Virus record (IMG/VR): IMGVR_UViG_3300044727_000048
Span: 1-38,510 of that record
Length of the DNA stretch: 38,510 bases
Strand: one strand, 5' to 3'
Source: a virus
The notes below the pieces were generated by a model. That model was not told the DNA's origin, did no database searches, and saw only the letters and a program-made list of their open reading frames with translations. Within the stretch, counting starts at the first letter, position 1. The number at the start of each line of letters is the position of its first letter. This document shows positions 30,599 through 38,510 of this stretch, in pieces. A program made the position numbers and the translations under genes.

Positions 30599-31621
30599 AT
30601 GCCCAATATCACTACGAATGCTCAATATCAGCAAATCTTGAGCATGAGCCTGGAGGACCGGTCCTCCGACTATCAGGATTTGGTCTCCAACAACAACGCG
30701 CTGTTGGCCGTGATTAGGCGGAAGGGCCTATGGCAGACCTACTCGGGTCCGCGTATCAGGCAAACGCTGCAAATCGGCAAGCAAGCCGCCCAGTGGTACA
30801 GCGGCTACGACCAGTTGCTTAACCCGGCGCTGGATTTGTTCAACGATGCCTATTGGGAGCCGAAGATGGTGGCGGTTCCGGTCATCCTGTCGATGCAAGA
30901 GGTGTTGAACAACGAGGGCGATGCGCAGTTGCTCGACGTGTACGACACCTACATCAGTGCCGCAGAGAACGCCCTTTCCGACACCATGGACGCCGGCATT
31001 TATTCGGATGGAACGGCCAACGGTGGAAAACAGATCACGGGGCTGGCGACGGCCGTTCCGATCGTGGTCAACACCGGCACCTACGCCGGCATTGATAGGG
31101 CAACTGCGCTGATCTGGCGCACACAGACCTTCGACGTGCAGACCTACAACACTGCGATCGGTACGCAGGTGACATCAGCGACAATCCGGCCGTTCCTGAA
31201 TGCGGTCATGACGCGCATGTCGAGAGGCCGCGACTATGCCGATTTGCTAATCATGTCGCCGGAGCACTATTCGGCCTACGACGCGGCAACCGTAGTCATC
31301 CAACGTCAACAGAACGAAACGTCGCTCGGCAAGCTCGGCTTCTCCGCGCTTGAATACATAGGCGGAGGAAAACGCGCCGAAATCGTGCTCGACGGCGGCA
31401 TCGGCTCCAACATGCCAGCGAACACCACGTTTGGCTTGAACACCGACACGTTCCGGCTTCGCTATCACCCGAACAGGAATTTTGACAAGCTGTTCGAGGG
31501 TGACGGTCAGATGCCGATTGATAAAGATGCAATCGCGCAATTCATCGGCTGGATGGGAGAACTCACTCAGACGAACCCGCTGTTCAACTGGCGCATGTAC
31601 GACAGCAACCCGGCCACCTAG
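30599..31621 (+). CDS. Major capsid protein
   Basis: The 340-aa product is identified by position after the scaffold, size and composition. It has MPNITTNAQYQQILSMSLED, then VIRRKGLWQTYSGPRIRQTL, WYSGYDQLLNPALDLFNDAY, MDAGIYSDGTANGGKQITGL and LLIMSPEHYSAYDAA. These are features of HK97-fold coat proteins in rhizobial and related phages: a strand-rich core with an IYSDGT loop. The protein assembles with scaffold and portal into the prohead. GGAGATAGACA precedes the start. Confidence 0.85.
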   Translation: MPNITTNAQYQQILSMSLEDRSSDYQDLVSNNNALLAVIRRKGLWQTYSGPRIRQTLQIGKQAAQWYSGYDQLLNPALDLFNDAYWEPKMVAVPVILSMQEVLNNEGDAQLLDVYDTYISAAENALSDTMDAGIYSDGTANGGKQITGLATAVPIVVNTGTYAGIDRATALIWRTQTFDVQTYNTAIGTQVTSATIRPFLNAVMTRMSRGRDYADLLIMSPEHYSAYDAATVVIQRQQNETSLGKLGFSALEYIGGGKRAEIVLDGGIGSNMPANTTFGLNTDTFRLRYHPNRNFDKLFEGDGQMPIDKDAIAQFIGWMGELTQTNPLFNWRMYDSNPAT

Positions 31622-31706
31622 GTGGATAGCCGGCCAGTCCGGTTCCGCCGCTGTATCATCACCGCGGCGGCGGGACCGGGCGCGACAAAAGGAAAAGGAA
31701 ACTCCG

Positions 31707-31793
31707 ATGGCTCAAAAACCCAAGCCGAAGCCGAAGCCGACGAAAAACGGTCCCGCCGTGCCCGTCACGTGCGATCACGTCAGGGGGAAATAA
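31707..31793 (+). CDS. 28-aa Lys/Pro-rich peptide
   Basis: MAQKPKPKPKPTKNGPAVPV ends CDHVRGK. It has an AAAAGGAAACTCC ribosome site and lies between capsid gene and terminator, so it is probably co-translated with capsid; the function is unknown. The longer overlapping frame 31622-32068 lacks a ribosome site and crosses the terminator. Confidence 0.5.
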   Translation: MAQKPKPKPKPTKNGPAVPVTCDHVRGK

Positions 31794-31845
31794 GCGAGCG
31801 CGGTCAGGAAGTGCCCCCCCATCCCAACCCGCTTCCTGGCCACCG

Positions 31846-31897
31846 CACCGCCCGCCCGGCCGTCCCCGTCCTCCGGGCGATGGGCGGGCGGTGTTTT
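31846..31897 (+). terminator. Intrinsic terminator after the capsid gene
   Basis: ACCGCCCGCCC (31847-31857) pairs perfectly with GGGCGGGCGGT (31882-31892), with further pairing in the loop, and is followed by GTTTTAAT. It would limit read-through and keep capsid mRNA more abundant than downstream messages. Confidence 0.7.
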
Positions 31898-31914
31898 AAT
31901 AGAAAGGAAATGAA

Positions 31915-32802
31915 ATGCCGGTTAATCCGAAAGACCCCGACGCTTCTCTCGTCCCGTTATTCAAGAACCATGCAATCCCGAATACTGCCAAGAGCGCGAA
32001 GGCGGGCAGGCCGATTTTCGATGACATGGAAGTCTGCGAAATCCGCATCCCCGGATCGAGGGACGTAAAGGTGGTTCCGGCTACTGCTTTCTCGGACTGG
32101 ACCTACGACCAATTTACCGGCGAGCAGATCAAGCGCACCTATGCGGAACGATTTGCAAGCCAGTATCGGCAATTCAAGATGAAAGATGTGCAGACCAAGG
32201 CCGGTACGCCGCTCGAATATGTGCCGTTTCTCACGGAAGGAAAACGCGCCGAGTTGAAGGCGCTGAATGTCTACACGATCGAGGCGTTGGCTCACATCGA
32301 CGGCCAGGAACTCAAGAACCTCGGGCTCGGCGGGCGCGAACTGAAGAACCAGGCGGTTGCCTTCCTTGAGGATACGAGCAAAACCGCGCCCTCAAGTCAG
32401 ATGGCGGCGGAACTCGAAGCATTGAAAGCCCGCAATCAGATATTGGAAGAGGACAACAAGGCTCTTGCTGCCAGGAGGGCAATGCAGGAGAAGGCCAAGC
32501 CGGAAACCCCGCCGTTCGGCAACGCCATGCTCGACCTCGAAGCATTGAAAGCCCGCAATCAGATATTGGAAGAGGACTACAACAAGGCTCTTGCTGCCAG
32601 GAGGGCAATGCAGGAGAAGGCCAAGTCGGAAACCCCGCCGTCCGGCAACGCCATGCTCGACGCTATGAGCGATCCGCAACTGAAGGAATACATCAAGTCA
32701 CAGACCGGGGGGAGGGTGCTTGGCAATCCGGCACGCAAGACGCTTCTGCGCATGGCGGTCGATGCCACGCCGAAGCTATCAGAGGCAGATCAGGTGGCAT
32801 GA
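31915..32802 (+). CDS. Head-associated protein with duplicated coiled coil
   Basis: The 295-aa product runs from MPVNPKDPDASLVPLFKNHA and has an N-terminal globular part. It continues with a helix-hairpin-like EYVPFLTEGKRAELKALNVY followed by VYTIEALAHIDGQELKNLG, and then two 41-42-residue copies of a coiled-coil unit starting LEALKARNQILEED. The end, MSDPQLKEYIKSQTGGRVLG, recurs in phage proteins encoded after capsid genes. A minor head or completion role is inferred. AAAGGAAATGAA precedes the start. Confidence 0.65.
   Translation: MPVNPKDPDASLVPLFKNHAIPNTAKSAKAGRPIFDDMEVCEIRIPGSRDVKVVPATAFSDWTYDQFTGEQIKRTYAERFASQYRQFKMKDVQTKAGTPLEYVPFLTEGKRAELKALNVYTIEALAHIDGQELKNLGLGGRELKNQAVAFLEDTSKTAPSSQMAAELEALKARNQILEEDNKALAARRAMQEKAKPETPPFGNAMLDLEALKARNQILEEDYNKALAARRAMQEKAKSETPPSGNAMLDAMSDPQLKEYIKSQTGGRVLGNPARKTLLRMAVDATPKLSEADQVA
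32413..32661 (+). repeat. Tandem duplication of 123/126 nt
   Basis: Unit 1 is 32413-32535 and unit 2 is 32536-32661, the latter with one extra codon. They are near identical and in frame, doubling the coiled-coil segment of gene 31915-32802. Confidence 0.93.
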
Positions 32803-32805
32803 AAT

Positions 32806-33513
32806 ATGACGCTGCTTTCGACGGTCAAGAGCGTTTGCGCTTTCATCGGCGTGCCACAACCCGCGTCGGTCTTTTCCGGCGTCGGCAGCAACCGCACGAT
32901 GGCGGAAATGCTGGAACACGCCAATGAAATGGCTACCCGGATTGCCGCCGATAGTCGAGACTGGACCGTCCTGAAACTTACCGGGCAATTCACGGGGGAT
33001 GGTGCAACGGAGGGGTTCAGCCTTCCGGCAAATTTCAGACGCATCCTCATGAATGGCGATTTGTGGCGATCGACTTCCGCATATTTCCCGATGATGTTTG
33101 TTCCGGATTTGAACGAATGGATGAGCAGGAGGGCGGCAAATTTCTATGATGCTCGCGGAGAATGGATCAATTATGGCGGTAAAATTCATATCGCGCCGAT
33201 CCTGGCCACGGGGCAGACCGTGCGATTTTCCTATCTGGACAAGAACCCGGTTGTGCTTGCGTCGCCGGGAGGCACGTTTGGGGAAATGTTCGTTGCCGAT
33301 AATGACAGCTTTCGGCTGGACGAACGGCTTCTGAAACTCGGCATAATTTGGGAATGGAAAAAATCCAAGGGCTCGCCCTACGCAGAGGATATGGGGACGT
33401 GGGAAGACGCGATGGGCGTGGCGATGGGCGGCGACAGTCCCGGCCCCATTATCATCGGGCGCCAGCCAATTTCCAAATTTGCGCGCACGCCTTATCCGTT
33501 CCCGATCCCGTGA
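32806..33513 (+). CDS. Head-tail adaptor protein candidate
   Basis: The 235-aa protein begins MTLLSTVKSVCAFIGVPQPA with a four-helix-like first third (LEHANEMATRIAADSRDWTV), then strands GFSLPANFRRIL and RDERLLKLGIIWEWKKSKG-type helices. It resembles the phage adaptor proteins (P22 gp4-like in role) that plug the portal and join the tail. Position between the head protein and the large tail gene supports this. Confidence 0.65.
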   Translation: MTLLSTVKSVCAFIGVPQPASVFSGVGSNRTMAEMLEHANEMATRIAADSRDWTVLKLTGQFTGDGATEGFSLPANFRRILMNGDLWRSTSAYFPMMFVPDLNEWMSRRAANFYDARGEWINYGGKIHIAPILATGQTVRFSYLDKNPVVLASPGGTFGEMFVADNDSFRLDERLLKLGIIWEWKKSKGSPYAEDMGTWEDAMGVAMGGDSPGPIIIGRQPISKFARTPYPFPIP

Positions 33514-33521
33514 GGTGACGG

Positions 33522-35543
33522 ATGAGCCAACACGCGCTTTTTCGACGGCAACCGGTCGACCAGCAGTTTGCCCAGAACTTGCGGACAACGGTGCTGCCCG
33601 CCCCGACCAGGGGGATTGTGCTAAATGAGAACGAAGCCTTCATGCAGCCTGGCGGAACGCTTGTGCAAGACAATTGGACGCCCACGGTGCGCAGCGTGAA
33701 ATTGCGGGGCGGGAGCATTCGCTACTGTGATTTGCACGCGCTCGATAGTGCTGCATGGCTGAATAATACCGCGTATGTGATCGGCAACGTGCGCTACGAC
33801 GGCAGTGATTATTCCTTCTGGACGTGTGCGGTCAATCACACAAGCGCAGTGGCGGGCACTTTCGCCGCGGATCGTATCTTACATCCCACTTTTTGGACGG
33901 CGACGGCGCACACGCGGTTGCCGGTGATTTCCGCGTTCGAATATCAGTTTGGCTCAACTCAGCGCATGTATGCTGCCCAAGCCACAAAATTATTCGACGT
34001 GACGGGCACGACGCCGGTTCTGATCGCGAGTGGGCGGACCAGTGGAAACTATGCATCTGCTCAATTCGCGAACGCCGCGGTCAGTGCGCTTGGAACCAAT
34101 TGGCTAATCGCATGCAACGATACCGGCGATTATCCGCTGCGGTTCGACGGGACCACATGGGTTGTGCTCGATCCTTCGGCTATCATCGCATGGGCGAACA
34201 ACACGGCCTACGTCGTCAATGATGTTCGCTACGATGTGACCGACCGGAGCTACTGGAAATGTACGACCAATCATACGAGCGCAGCGGCGGGCACATTCTC
34301 CGCGGATCGGATCGCGCATCCGACATTCTGGCTACCGGCCAACGCATCGGACGGGGCGGGTTGGATTGTTGGACCAATTGGAACGAATGTCGTCAATGGG
34401 CTTAATCTCTCCTACGTTTGGAAATACCGTAACAGATTGTTTTTCATCGAAGCCAATTCGATGAATGCCTGGTATCTTGGCATCAATTCGGTCGGCGGCC
34501 TTCTGACGCAAATCCCGCTCGCCGGATCGACAACCAAGGGCGGCAAGCTCTTGTTTGGCGCCACATGGTCGATGGACGCGGGCGATGGAATTGACGAAAA
34601 ATGTATTTTCTGCACAGACCAGGGCGAAGTGATTATCTTCACTGGGACCAATCCCAGTGATGCGGCGAATTGGCGGCAGCAGGGCCGCTACAGCATCTCG
34701 CCTCCCTTAGGTATGAACGGCCACTTGCAGGTCGGCGGCGATAAATTGATCCTTACTGTCGATGGCATCGTTCCATTGACGCAGGCGATCAGCAAGGATG
34801 CGGGGCAATTGGACCTCGCCATGCTGACCAGGACCATCGAAATCATGTGGCATAGCGAGGTAGCTGCCAAACGCGCATGGTCATGGACGATTAAAAAGTG
34901 GGATGAGCAGAGTTCAATATTTGTCAGTACGCCGGGCGGATCGCCTGGGAACCGCTGTTGTCTGCTTGTGAACAACACGACGGGCGCATGGGCGAGAAAT
35001 GTCGGGTGGGATGCGACGTGTTTTCTCCGATTAAGAGCTGATATGTATTTCGGAACTCAGGACGGGTTCATCGCCCAGGCGGAGCGGACAGGGTTGGATG
35101 ACGTTTACGACGCGAGCGCGCAGGCGATCAGAACCCGACCCTATGTGGCTACTCTCGTCGGCGGATGGGAGGCATTTGGAGCCCCAGCAAATCAAGTAGT
35201 CTGGCATCAGGCGCGAACCTCATTCCGATCGACCGGAGGTCAGCCATTTCAGCCCCAACTGGCCTCGACGGTCGATTACGTCGTGACGATACCGCCGCCG
35301 CCCGCACCGGGAGCCGATCCTGGCGTACAAGAGGTGTGGGACCAAGGGCTATGGGACGTGGCCAGATGGGACCAGCTCACTACGGCGGTCGCGCCCGTGC
35401 GCAACACGCTATGGCAATCCATTGGCCAGACCGGATTTGCGCATGCGCTGATCGTACAGGTGACAGTAGCGCAGCAGGCGCCTCCGAGTGTAGAATTGAT
35501 TGCGACCTCAGTCACCTACGAGCCCGCAGGCGTCAACGTCTAA
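33522..35543 (+). CDS. Large tail protein (gp10/nozzle-like) with two carbohydrate-binding-like repeats
   Basis: This 673-aa protein has the general features of podoviral tail hub or nozzle (packaged-DNA stabilisation) proteins: many WT/YxxG strands, LRGGSIRYCD near 61-70, and a long beta-propeller-like region. Two related segments (79-125 and 224-270) share W-x-NNTAYV, VRYD, Y-x-W-x-C, NHTSA-AGTF-ADRI-HPTFW; this W/Y/NHT pattern recalls small chitin-binding type (CBM5/12-like) modules. They may bind host surface glycan. GAGGTGACGG precedes the start. The nozzle role is inferred from order and size. Confidence 0.6.
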   Translation: MSQHALFRRQPVDQQFAQNLRTTVLPAPTRGIVLNENEAFMQPGGTLVQDNWTPTVRSVKLRGGSIRYCDLHALDSAAWLNNTAYVIGNVRYDGSDYSFWTCAVNHTSAVAGTFAADRILHPTFWTATAHTRLPVISAFEYQFGSTQRMYAAQATKLFDVTGTTPVLIASGRTSGNYASAQFANAAVSALGTNWLIACNDTGDYPLRFDGTTWVVLDPSAIIAWANNTAYVVNDVRYDVTDRSYWKCTTNHTSAAAGTFSADRIAHPTFWLPANASDGAGWIVGPIGTNVVNGLNLSYVWKYRNRLFFIEANSMNAWYLGINSVGGLLTQIPLAGSTTKGGKLLFGATWSMDAGDGIDEKCIFCTDQGEVIIFTGTNPSDAANWRQQGRYSISPPLGMNGHLQVGGDKLILTVDGIVPLTQAISKDAGQLDLAMLTRTIEIMWHSEVAAKRAWSWTIKKWDEQSSIFVSTPGGSPGNRCCLLVNNTTGAWARNVGWDATCFLRLRADMYFGTQDGFIAQAERTGLDDVYDASAQAIRTRPYVATLVGGWEAFGAPANQVVWHQARTSFRSTGGQPFQPQLASTVDYVVTIPPPPAPGADPGVQEVWDQGLWDVARWDQLTTAVAPVRNTLWQSIGQTGFAHALIVQVTVAQQAPPSVELIATSVTYEPAGVNV

Positions 35544-35556
35544 CACAGGGAGACTT

Positions 35557-36912
35557 ATGATGGCACGAGGCGGCGGATTGCGCGACTGGATCACGCAAGC
35601 GATGATGGCACAGCAAGCCCCGCAAATGATGCCGGGCGGCGGCGGCGCGGGCCAGGGCGCCAATGTCGGCGGCGCGGGCCAGGGCGCCAATGTCGGCGGC
35701 GCCGGTTTCGGCAACACTGCCGGCCCATTCAGCGGCGTGAATGATCCCAGTCAGCTTGGCCCGTCAGTGGGGCCGGCGCCCTCCGTCAATATCGGCGTGC
35801 CGGGTGCCCCGCCAGTCGGGGCGCCAGTTGCGGGATTAACCTCAGGGCAACAAGCCGCAGCACAGGCGGCGCTGGCCGGACAGGTTGGTCCCACGCAGGC
35901 TCAAGCCGGTATTTCCTCTCTTTATGGCGGGTTCAATCCGGCTCGGGGCGGGTTGGAAGAGGAAGTTCATCCGCAGCAGGAAGAGGAACCGCCGACGCCA
36001 ACGATGCAAGAGGAATTTGATCCAGAGGGAATGACATCAACCCACAGCCAAGGTGCGCAGCCCGCGCAAGGTATGCAAGGCGTTCCCGTGGATGAGGAAG
36101 GCGTGCCATTTTCAGGCGATGCCGTTCCCCATTCCGGCATAGGTGGCCTTCCCGGCCAGGCGCCGGATTTTAGCGGCTATCAAAGTTCTCCCTTCGGGAT
36201 GGGGCCTGACTATACAGGGCAGGGCCGGGGCGGAGAACTACAGGGAGGCCGGGGCGGCGCCGCGCCTGCTTATGCAAGTCTTGAACAGGGTATCTATGGC
36301 GGCCCCTTCGGCGGCATTCAAGGCGCCACTTACGGCAGCCCTCTAAGCGATCCGTATGGAGAAGTGGCGGCAGCAAACCCCGACGCCTACGGTTTGGGAG
36401 GTGTCGGGCCAGTTGGCGGCGCTTTGAACGGCCCGGACTACAGTGCCAGCTATGGCGGTCCCGGCGCGGCGGCCGGAACTCAGGCCGGCCCCTTCGGCGG
36501 AGGTGCATGGGATGGCAGCGTTCCCGACGCCTCCGGCATCGGCGCCGGATGGGGCGGGGGATGGGGCGGCGGTGCCGGATGGGGCGCGGGCGGTCTCGCC
36601 GGCGGCCCCGGCGGCAACCCTACCGGAATGTCCACAGAAGAGGCCATGGCCGCGGCTGAAGCGGCTTATGGCGGGTATGGGGCCTATGGCGGGTTTGGCG
36701 GCGCGTACGGCGACGAGGGCCCCCCAGGGTCAGGCGCGTACGGCGGATCGTTTGGTGGCGCCTATGGCGATGAGGCCTATGGCGATGCCTACGGCGGCGA
36801 TGCCTACGGCGGCGATGCGGCCACGGGCGACACATCCTCCGATGATGACAGCGACAGCAGCGACGGCGACGGCGGGGACGGCGGCGACGGCGGCGACGGC
36901 GGCGACGACTGA
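35557..36912 (+). CDS. Gly/Ala/Tyr-rich low-complexity protein
   Basis: In this 451-aa protein the head MMARGGGLRDWITQAMMAQQ is followed almost entirely by Gly-rich sequence: GGAGQGANV repeats, AYGGFGGAYGDE and GDAYGGDAYGGD units, ending in an acidic Asp/Ser/Gly tail. Except for the head it lacks globular sequence. The stop overlaps the next ATG (TGATG). A virion-associated linker or glue, or a condensate-forming protein, is imaginable; no family is recognised. An upstream frame from 35500 overlaps the tail gene and is not used. Confidence 0.6.
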   Translation: MMARGGGLRDWITQAMMAQQAPQMMPGGGGAGQGANVGGAGQGANVGGAGFGNTAGPFSGVNDPSQLGPSVGPAPSVNIGVPGAPPVGAPVAGLTSGQQAAAQAALAGQVGPTQAQAGISSLYGGFNPARGGLEEEVHPQQEEEPPTPTMQEEFDPEGMTSTHSQGAQPAQGMQGVPVDEEGVPFSGDAVPHSGIGGLPGQAPDFSGYQSSPFGMGPDYTGQGRGGELQGGRGGAAPAYASLEQGIYGGPFGGIQGATYGSPLSDPYGEVAAANPDAYGLGGVGPVGGALNGPDYSASYGGPGAAAGTQAGPFGGGAWDGSVPDASGIGAGWGGGWGGGAGWGAGGLAGGPGGNPTGMSTEEAMAAAEAAYGGYGAYGGFGGAYGDEGPPGSGAYGGSFGGAYGDEAYGDAYGGDAYGGDAATGDTSSDDDSDSSDGDGGDGGDGGDGGDD

Positions 36913-37394
36913 TGAAGTACCTATTCGGTCAGCATGAGATAGTGGCCGATTTCGTCGCGTGGATGATCCCGCACGTGCGCGAGCGGGGATTTGGCAACTG
37001 CCGCGCGATCGGGATTGTGGATGATGACGACGAACTCATCGCCGGGCTTGTCTATCACCACCTTTCGATCGAGGCGCAACTGATGGAAATCTCAGGCGCC
37101 GCTCTGCCCGGTAAACAGTGGGCGACGCGCGAGACGCTGCGCATCATGCATGAATATCCGTTTTTGCAATGCGGGTGCCAAATGGTCGTGATGAAAGTAC
37201 TGGCCTCCGACGAGCGGCTACTGCGTATGCTGGCCATGCTTGGGTATAGATTTATTACGCTTCCGCGGTTGTTTGGACGCGAACGGGATGGTGTATACTG
37301 CTATCTGACCTACGAGAATTGGTGCGCGAACAAGATCGCGAAACGGCTTGAGCGCAAAAAAGCGCAAGAGCAGATAGAGAAGGAGGCCGCCTAA
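36912..37394 (+). CDS. GNAT-like acetyltransferase
   Basis: The 160-aa product begins MKYLFGQHEIVADFVAWMIP, then CRAIGIVDDDDELIAGLVYH, strands with LMEISGAALPGKQWATRETL, FLQCGCQMVVMKVLASDERL and LRMLAMLGYRFITLPRLFGR. This is the strand-helix order of GNAT proteins that occur in phage structural modules. The usual Q/R-x-x-G-x-G/A acetyl-CoA loop is not clear, so catalysis is uncertain; modification of a virion or host protein is possible. Coupled on both sides (TGATG, TAATG). Confidence 0.65.
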   Translation: MKYLFGQHEIVADFVAWMIPHVRERGFGNCRAIGIVDDDDELIAGLVYHHLSIEAQLMEISGAALPGKQWATRETLRIMHEYPFLQCGCQMVVMKVLASDERLLRMLAMLGYRFITLPRLFGRERDGVYCYLTYENWCANKIAKRLERKKAQEQIEKEAA

Positions 37395-37840
37395 TGGCAA
37401 ATCTCATGGGCGCTCAACCCTTTGCCGCGTCGAATGCGCCAATGGGAGCACCCTACGCCACAATGAACGCGCCAGGGATGATGGCGAACATGCCGCAGTC
37501 ACAGCCATCAATGCCGATGCCTGGAATGGGCGGGTCCGATGATAACGGATTTCCCGGCCCCACAGGGCGCGACGCGATCACACAGGCCGTGCTGGCCAAC
37601 CAGATCGGCGGAGGCGGGCTGCCGGAGAATAATGCTCCGATGATGGGAAATTCTGGCATGAACCCGTCCCCATTCGGGATGCAGCCGCCGGCGGGCGGGG
37701 TGCAGCCTCCGGCGGGCGGGATGCCGGGGAACACAATGCCGCCGGGGGTGACGGCGCCGGGGGTTCTCCCCAACGTCATGAACCAAGCAACGGGCCAGCC
37801 TCCCGGCGGATCATTGAGCTACAGTCCTCTGGGGCGCTAA
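37394..37840 (+). CDS. Met/Pro/Gly-rich protein
   Basis: This 148-aa low-complexity protein contains PPAGGVQPPAGGMPGN and RDAITQAVLANQIGGGG. Its end NQATGQPPGGSLSYSPLG resembles NQVTPLGSLSYNPTG at the start of the following S74 gene, at DNA level too, suggesting a short duplication. It is probably a minor virion protein; its ATG overlaps the previous stop. Confidence 0.5.
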   Translation: MANLMGAQPFAASNAPMGAPYATMNAPGMMANMPQSQPSMPMPGMGGSDDNGFPGPTGRDAITQAVLANQIGGGGLPENNAPMMGNSGMNPSPFGMQPPAGGVQPPAGGMPGNTMPPGVTAPGVLPNVMNQATGQPPGGSLSYSPLGR

Positions 37841-37873
37841 TCCAATCATGCCGCCAAGGGCAAAAGGAAAGTC

Positions 37874-38510
37874 ATGAGCAAGGGCAGCGCCCCAACTCCG
37901 CCCAATCCGATCGCGACGGCCGGAGCGCAGACAAGCTCGAATGTGAGCACTGCGGTCGCGAACGCATTTCTGAACAACACGAACCAAGTCACGCCGCTTG
38001 GATCATTGAGCTACAATCCCACGGGGACCTATTCCTTTGCCGATCCTAGTACTGGATCGATTTACAACATTCCGCGCTTTACGGCGACGCAGGAATTGAC
38101 GCCGGAAGAGCAGGCAATTCAGGAACAGTCGCAGTCTGCAAAATTCAATCTGGCCAACCTGTCAAGCACGCAGAGCGGGCGCATTGGCAGTATTCTCGGA
38201 AATCCGTTCGATCTGGGCGGTGCGCCACCTCCCGGCTCGCTGCCAGATTTCGGCAATTATTCGGCAATCTCGGATATTGGCGGCAATAACAATCTCGGCT
38301 GGCAACAGACCGATTTTGGCGATGCGGGAAGACCTCAGAGCACATTTGGTGATGCTGGCCAGCAGCAAAGGACATTTGATGACGTTGGCGAGCAGCAAAG
38401 GACATTTGATGATGTTGGCGGTCCGCAACGGTGGGCGCCAGGCTCAAGCGGATACTTGTTCAATATCGCGAACAACCAAAACATGCCGATTGTGGGAAGT
38501 TACGGACCCT
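37874..38510 (+). CDS. S74-chaperone virion protein, 5' part (continues at 1-1316)
   Basis: The ATG follows AAAAGGAAAGTC. MSKGSAPTPPNPIATAGAQT leads to NQVTPLGSLSYNPTGTYSFA, a start typical of podoviral internal or fibre-like virion proteins, and then TPEEQAIQEQSQSAKFNLAN. Near 38325-38430 short repeats TFGDAGQQQR, TFDDVGEQQR and TFDDVGGPQR occur. The frame continues across 38447/1 without change to the stop at 1316, for 629 aa in total. The last 63 bases duplicate 1-63. Confidence 0.85.
   Translation, partial: MSKGSAPTPPNPIATAGAQTSSNVSTAVANAFLNNTNQVTPLGSLSYNPTGTYSFADPSTGSIYNIPRFTATQELTPEEQAIQEQSQSAKFNLANLSSTQSGRIGSILGNPFDLGGAPPPGSLPDFGNYSAISDIGGNNNLGWQQTDFGDAGRPQSTFGDAGQQQRTFDDVGEQQRTFDDVGGPQRWAPGSSGYLFNIANNQNMPIVGSYGP
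38448..38510. repeat. Terminal direct repeat, right copy
   Basis: Identical to bases 1-63; see that entry. Confidence 0.95.

Noticed and set aside
31622-32068. Plus-strand frame across the capsid terminator
   Set aside because: Crosses a strong terminator, lacks a ribosome site and overlaps two better supported genes.
32779-33588. Antisense open frame (269 codons) opposite the adaptor gene
   Set aside because: Lies wholly opposite a convincing plus-strand gene with a ribosome site; no protein-like motif.

Overview
The window is very probably one complete circular(ised) genome of a short-tailed phage (podovirus-like member of Caudoviricetes). The first 63 bases are repeated exactly at the end (1-63 = 38448-38510), so the unit length is about 38,447 bp and one gene crosses the artificial junction. 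TerL, portal, scaffold, major capsid, adaptor and tail genes are recognisable, no gene is long enough to be a tape measure, and no tail-tube or sheath gene is seen. Many small genes resemble families I associate with Rhizobiales and other Alphaproteobacteria (DUF3309, small zinc ribbons, secreted CC proteins), so a Bradyrhizobium-like or related host is inferred, not proven. No integrase, repressor, RNA or DNA polymerase, tRNA or recognisable endolysin was found.

Layout. A divergent control region near 11.26-11.41 kb splits the genome. Leftward (minus strand, 11260 to 7139) is a replication/recombination operon: a repeat-containing hypothetical, a zinc-finger/TOPRIM primase-like protein fused in frame to an ERF single-strand annealing protein, a YqaJ/lambda-exonuclease-type nuclease, a conserved hypothetical, a DnaA domain IV protein and an HNH-like protein. 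Most are coupled by 4-base overlaps. Rightward come a small zinc-finger gene, a 552-bp hairpin-rich region without a convincing gene (candidate origin or regulatory region), an SF2 helicase and several small genes including a ribbon-helix-helix-like protein.

From 15.7 kb the plus strand carries the packaging and virion genes: TerL, portal, a coupled 34-aa CxxC mini-gene, a large structural protein, a beta-helix tailspike candidate, then about 7 kb of small accessory genes (22-29 kb). Scaffold, major capsid, a hairpin terminator, a decoration/accessory protein, head-tail adaptor, a large tail protein with two carbohydrate-binding-like repeats, Gly-rich and Met/Pro-rich virion proteins, a GNAT-like protein and an S74-chaperone protein follow. 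Past the junction come two large putative ejection proteins, a tail fibre, and a small membrane-protein cluster (DUF3309-like and TM plus coiled coil) that is the best lysis candidate.

The most unusual observation is in the accessory region. The 117-bp intergenic block 24583-24699 is built almost entirely of four abutting, inverted, exact copies (20, 30, 30 and 36 nt) of segments lying at 23.3, 23.7, 15.3 and 15.5 kb. A further 35-nt inverted pair (23.68/28.69 kb), an 83-nt direct repeat (25.0/25.6 kb), a 29-nt direct repeat (26.1/26.3 kb) and in-frame tandem repeats in three genes show that this genome has repeatedly copied short pieces of itself, in one case giving a gene a new C-terminus in a shifted reading frame.
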